A stretch of 7,350 nt of DNA. Origin: Planctomycetaceae bacterium. GTDB lineage: Bacteria; Planctomycetota; Planctomycetia; Planctomycetales; Planctomycetaceae. The notes under the pieces are model-generated. The model was not told where the DNA came from and did not search any database. It saw nothing but the letters and a program-made list of their open reading frames with translations. Both the position numbers and the translations under genes were made by a program. The stretch lies in assembly GCA_015487825.1 (NCBI GenBank), contig WFOZ01000279.1:1-7350 (forward strand). Reading direction: 5' to 3'. Shown in pieces: positions 4,749 through 7,350 of the stretch (position 1 is its first letter; the number at the start of each line of letters is the position of its first letter).

Positions 4749-7350
4749 ATGATTTTCACTCGTTCTAACACTCAATTTATGATGCTGGCTGTGATGATGG
4801 TTTGCTTTTCATGGCTGACTGTTTCTCACGGGCAGGATGGAACGCTGTTTGAGAAAGAGGAATTCGCAGAGGAAAAACCCTGGTATCATATTTCGCATGA
4901 TCGCAACTTGACTCGCAAGATGAACACCGTTGTTGAGTTCGGCGAAAAGGATCGCCCGCTGGAAGCCGCCGTGGCAATGCAGGCAGTTATTGAACATCAA
5001 TCCGACTACTTCCTTGAATCGGACGAGCATCGTAGTACCAGGCAATTTCTCAGAAGCTGGGTCGAACAACAGCCGAAAGATGTACTCAATGCGTACGAGG
5101 TGCAGTACGGACCGGCTGCTGCGAATTTGCTGAAACAGTTCCAGGCAACCGGGCAGCGTTCTTTGCTGATTCAGGTGGTTCAAAAATATCTGCATACAAA
5201 GACAGGGACCGCTGCGGCTTACCGGCTTGCCTGCCTTGAATTCGATGAAGGGCGTTTCCTGGCTGCTGCGATGAACTTCGAGCGTCTTGCGGAATTGACT
5301 CGAATCTCTTCCGATATTAAACCGTGGCTCGCAATTAAAAGTGCATTCTGCTGGATGAAACTTGGAAGAAAAGAGCACGCCGAGCAAATTATCCGAAAGT
5401 ATGAGGCTCGCCATCCTGAAACTCCATTTCTGATTGCAGGTAAGCAAAAATCTTCCCGGCAGTTAATGGATATGTTTGCAGAACAAATTAGAAATGAAAA
5501 GCTTCTGCAACCTTCAGCGAGAAAAGTCGTTTCTGCATCAAACCTGTCAGACTGGCCCATGTTTCGCAGGACATCGAGTCGGAATAAGCTGCCGGGTGAG
5601 TTCAATCCGCTGCCTCTGGTGCAATGGAATATTGATTTGGTTCCACACCTGCTTCCTGATGATCTACCGCAAAAAATACTCGTTCAGGAAATGCTCGCCA
5701 ATATTTTCAAAGAACTGGAGCGCGACAGGTATACCACATTGCCAGCCTGGAATCCGATTCTGGATGACCAGAAAATTATTGTTTCCGCTTTTGGAACAGT
5801 TGCTGCATTTTCTCTGGAAGATGGTCGTCTACTATGGAAATCTTCCACACATGATCATGTTCTGGAATATTTGCAGAGTGAGGAATTGCTGTCAAAACTA
5901 ACCAGCCAGAGTAACGGAGGATTAATTAATTACGAACAGTACCTTATCCAGCAGGTTGCTGCCGATCTCACTACGGGAACATTAAGCAGCGACGGCAACC
6001 ATGTTTTTGCTGTTCGGGAATGCGGTAAAATCAATGCCTCCTCTCAGGGATTTCTTCAGGCAATTGATGATATTTCGATTGTGCCGAACCATGCAAATCG
6101 ACTCTCCGCTTTCAACCTGAAATCAGGACGTCTGCTCTGGGAAGTGGGAGGTCTGTTTGGTGGGCAAAGTCAGGAGTATTCAGGCCATTATTTTTTGGGG
6201 CCGCCCGTTATTGTTGCCGGAAATGCGTACCTGCTTTCTGAAAGTGGAGGGCAGGTATTCCTCAGTGAAATAAATTCGCAGACCGGTGCAGCGTTGTGGA
6301 TGCAACCGTTAGCGATACCGGAATCAGAAATTCTGTTCGATGGTCCCCGCAGGCTTTCGGGCAGTTCTCCAGCTTTTCACGATCCTTTTCTTATCTGTGC
6401 TACCAATGCAGGAACTGTGATTGCAGTTGATCTCGAAGCGAAAGAACTCCGCTGGGTTTACTCTTACAAACAAAAAGCGACTCGCCAAGAGAATGGAAAT
6501 CCCCTGGCAGCACGACAGTCGAATGCTCAAAACAAGCTGCGTCCGGTTTCAATTTCCAGTATGGTTTCCGGATCGCATTGGCAGGAATTTACTCCGCTGG
6601 TTTCAGGCAATTATCTATTGTTGACACCGGCAGACAGCGAGGATTTAATCTGTCTGGATTTAATTACAGGTAAATTACTCTGGAGTGAACTTCGGCGGGA
6701 CGGACTTTATATCGATGTGGTTAAACAGAAAAATGTTCTGATTATCGGTAAGCAGACGTTGCGTTCGTTAAGTCTGAAACATGGAGTTTCAAACTGGCCT
6801 CAATCGGTTTCGATTCCATCTCCTTCAGGCAGAGGTGTGGCCCGTGGCGATGTCTATCAGTTGCCGACACAGCACGATGGTTTGCATTCGTATGATGTTG
6901 TAACCGGGGCATTACTGGCAACAACCGAAGCGGCATCTTTACAAACCACATCGAATAAACCTGTTCCTTCTTTTCAAACCGGCAATCTTATTGTTACACA
7001 GGATCAATTAGTTACCATTGGCAATGGTCGTTTGACTGCCCTGCAACCGCTTCATAAAGTTCAGGCGGAAATTAAACAGAAGCTGCTGGTCAATCCGAAG
7101 GATGCTGCCACTCTTTCCAGGATGGGGCAACTTGCGTTACATCGCGGAGAAGTGAAATCGGGGTTGAGTCTGCTGCAACAATCCTACCGAATTAAGCAAT
7201 TGCCTGAAACGGCCCGTCAGATCACGAAAACAATCCTGAATGCGGATCAGATTGTACTTAACGACCAGGAAATTGCGGATCTGGCCGAAATGATGGTTGC
7301 CGCAGAGCATTCAACAGAAATCGTTTTCCGTTATGTGCAGGCTCTTCAAC
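4749..7350 (+). CDS. Large secreted protein with helical (TPR-like) repeats and PQQ-like beta-propeller, cut by right edge
   Basis: The frame is open for 867 codons from the ATG at 4749 to the window end. The N-terminus is a signal peptide: R5, a hydrophobic stretch at about 10-24, and a likely cut near SHG/Q. Residues about 60-225 are helical and TPR-like ([20 protein letters not shown] at about 158-177). A PQQ-type propeller follows at about 330-730. Its blades end in the D-x-x-(T/S)G-x-x-LW pattern, with closing Trp at W363 (DGRLLWK), W464 (SGRLLWE), W517 (TGAALWM), W569 (AKELRWV) and W645 (TGKLLWS), plus a degenerate VVTGALLAT near 715-723. From about 770 to the edge it is helical again ([20 protein letters not shown]), TPR-like. 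Such propellers include BamB and PQQ dehydrogenases. No quinoprotein active site is evident, so a periplasmic scaffold or binding role is likelier (inference). The start was chosen for its signal peptide and CAGG 4 bases upstream. ATGs at 4779 and 4782 would lose the basic N-region and have no ribosome site. Confidence 0.9.
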   Translation, partial: MIFTRSNTQFMMLAVMMVCFSWLTVSHGQDGTLFEKEEFAEEKPWYHISHDRNLTRKMNTVVEFGEKDRPLEAAVAMQAVIEHQSDYFLESDEHRSTRQFLRSWVEQQPKDVLNAYEVQYGPAAANLLKQFQATGQRSLLIQVVQKYLHTKTGTAAAYRLACLEFDEGRFLAAAMNFERLAELTRISSDIKPWLAIKSAFCWMKLGRKEHAEQIIRKYEARHPETPFLIAGKQKSSRQLMDMFAEQIRNEKLLQPSARKVVSASNLSDWPMFRRTSSRNKLPGEFNPLPLVQWNIDLVPHLLPDDLPQKILVQEMLANIFKELERDRYTTLPAWNPILDDQKIIVSAFGTVAAFSLEDGRLLWKSSTHDHVLEYLQSEELLSKLTSQSNGGLINYEQYLIQQVAADLTTGTLSSDGNHVFAVRECGKINASSQGFLQAIDDISIVPNHANRLSAFNLKSGRLLWEVGGLFGGQSQEYSGHYFLGPPVIVAGNAYLLSESGGQVFLSEINSQTGAALWMQPLAIPESEILFDGPRRLSGSSPAFHDPFLICATNAGTVIAVDLEAKELRWVYSYKQKATRQENGNPLAARQSNAQNKLRPVSISSMVSGSHWQEFTPLVSGNYLLLTPADSEDLICLDLITGKLLWSELRRDGLYIDVVKQKNVLIIGKQTLRSLSLKHGVSNWPQSVSIPSPSGRGVARGDVYQLPTQHDGLHSYDVVTGALLATTEAASLQTTSNKPVPSFQTGNLIVTQDQLVTIGNGRLTALQPLHKVQAEIKQKLLVNPKDAATLSRMGQLALHRGEVKSGLSLLQQSYRIKQLPETARQITKTILNADQIVLNDQEIADLAEMMVAAEHSTEIVFRYVQALQ

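Noticed and set aside
4809..5605. Long minus-strand frames at 4809-5447 and 5219-5605
   Set aside because: They are antisense to the propeller gene, which is continuous through the whole region with recognisable repeats.
5476..5901. 141-codon plus-strand frame
   Set aside because: It is out of frame inside the propeller gene; its translation is Cys/Trp-rich with no recognisable domain.
1..7350. Search for CRISPR arrays, tRNAs, rRNA, insertion sequences, phage genes, retrons and toxin-antitoxin pairs
   Set aside because: By eye I saw no regularly spaced direct repeats, transposase motifs, cloverleaf sequences or small paired genes on either strand.

Overview
The window looks like bacterial chromosome from a planctomycete (inference). 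The main support is a very long secreted protein joining helical repeats to PQQ-type propeller blades, and a small exported Cys/Pro-rich protein of a kind common in that phylum. Base composition is moderate and even. I see no tRNA, rRNA, insertion sequence, integrase, phage gene or CRISPR array.

Layout. (1) 1-697, minus: the N-terminal third of a ComEC/Rec2-type DNA-uptake channel, cut by the left edge. (2) 723-749: a 9-bp hairpin with a U-rich tail, a minus-strand terminator just before comEC. (3) 780-1313, minus: a 177-aa secreted Cys-rich protein with a strong Shine-Dalgarno sequence and a leader holding two perfect inverted repeats. (4) 1572-3413, minus: a membrane-bound hybrid histidine kinase (2 TM, PAS, HisKA, HATPase, receiver). 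Its PAS domain aligns without gaps to the haem-binding PAS of FixL and keeps the proximal His and distal Arg. (5) 3414-3820: about 400 bases with no convincing gene. (6) 3821-4537, minus: a 238-aa RraA-like / HMG-aldolase-family protein. (7) 4538-4748: a divergent intergenic region. (8) 4749 to the right edge, plus: at least 867 codons of a secreted protein with helical repeats, a propeller and helical repeats again. Both edge genes are incomplete but open throughout.

The genes do not form an obvious pathway. Four of the five read leftward, but they are separated by gaps of about 80-410 bases and one clear terminator, so they are probably separate transcription units. The RraA-like gene and the propeller gene are divergent and may share a control region. 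I found no clearly new multi-gene system. The best leads are the probable oxygen- or haem-sensing hybrid kinase and the Cys-rich secreted protein with its palindromic leader.
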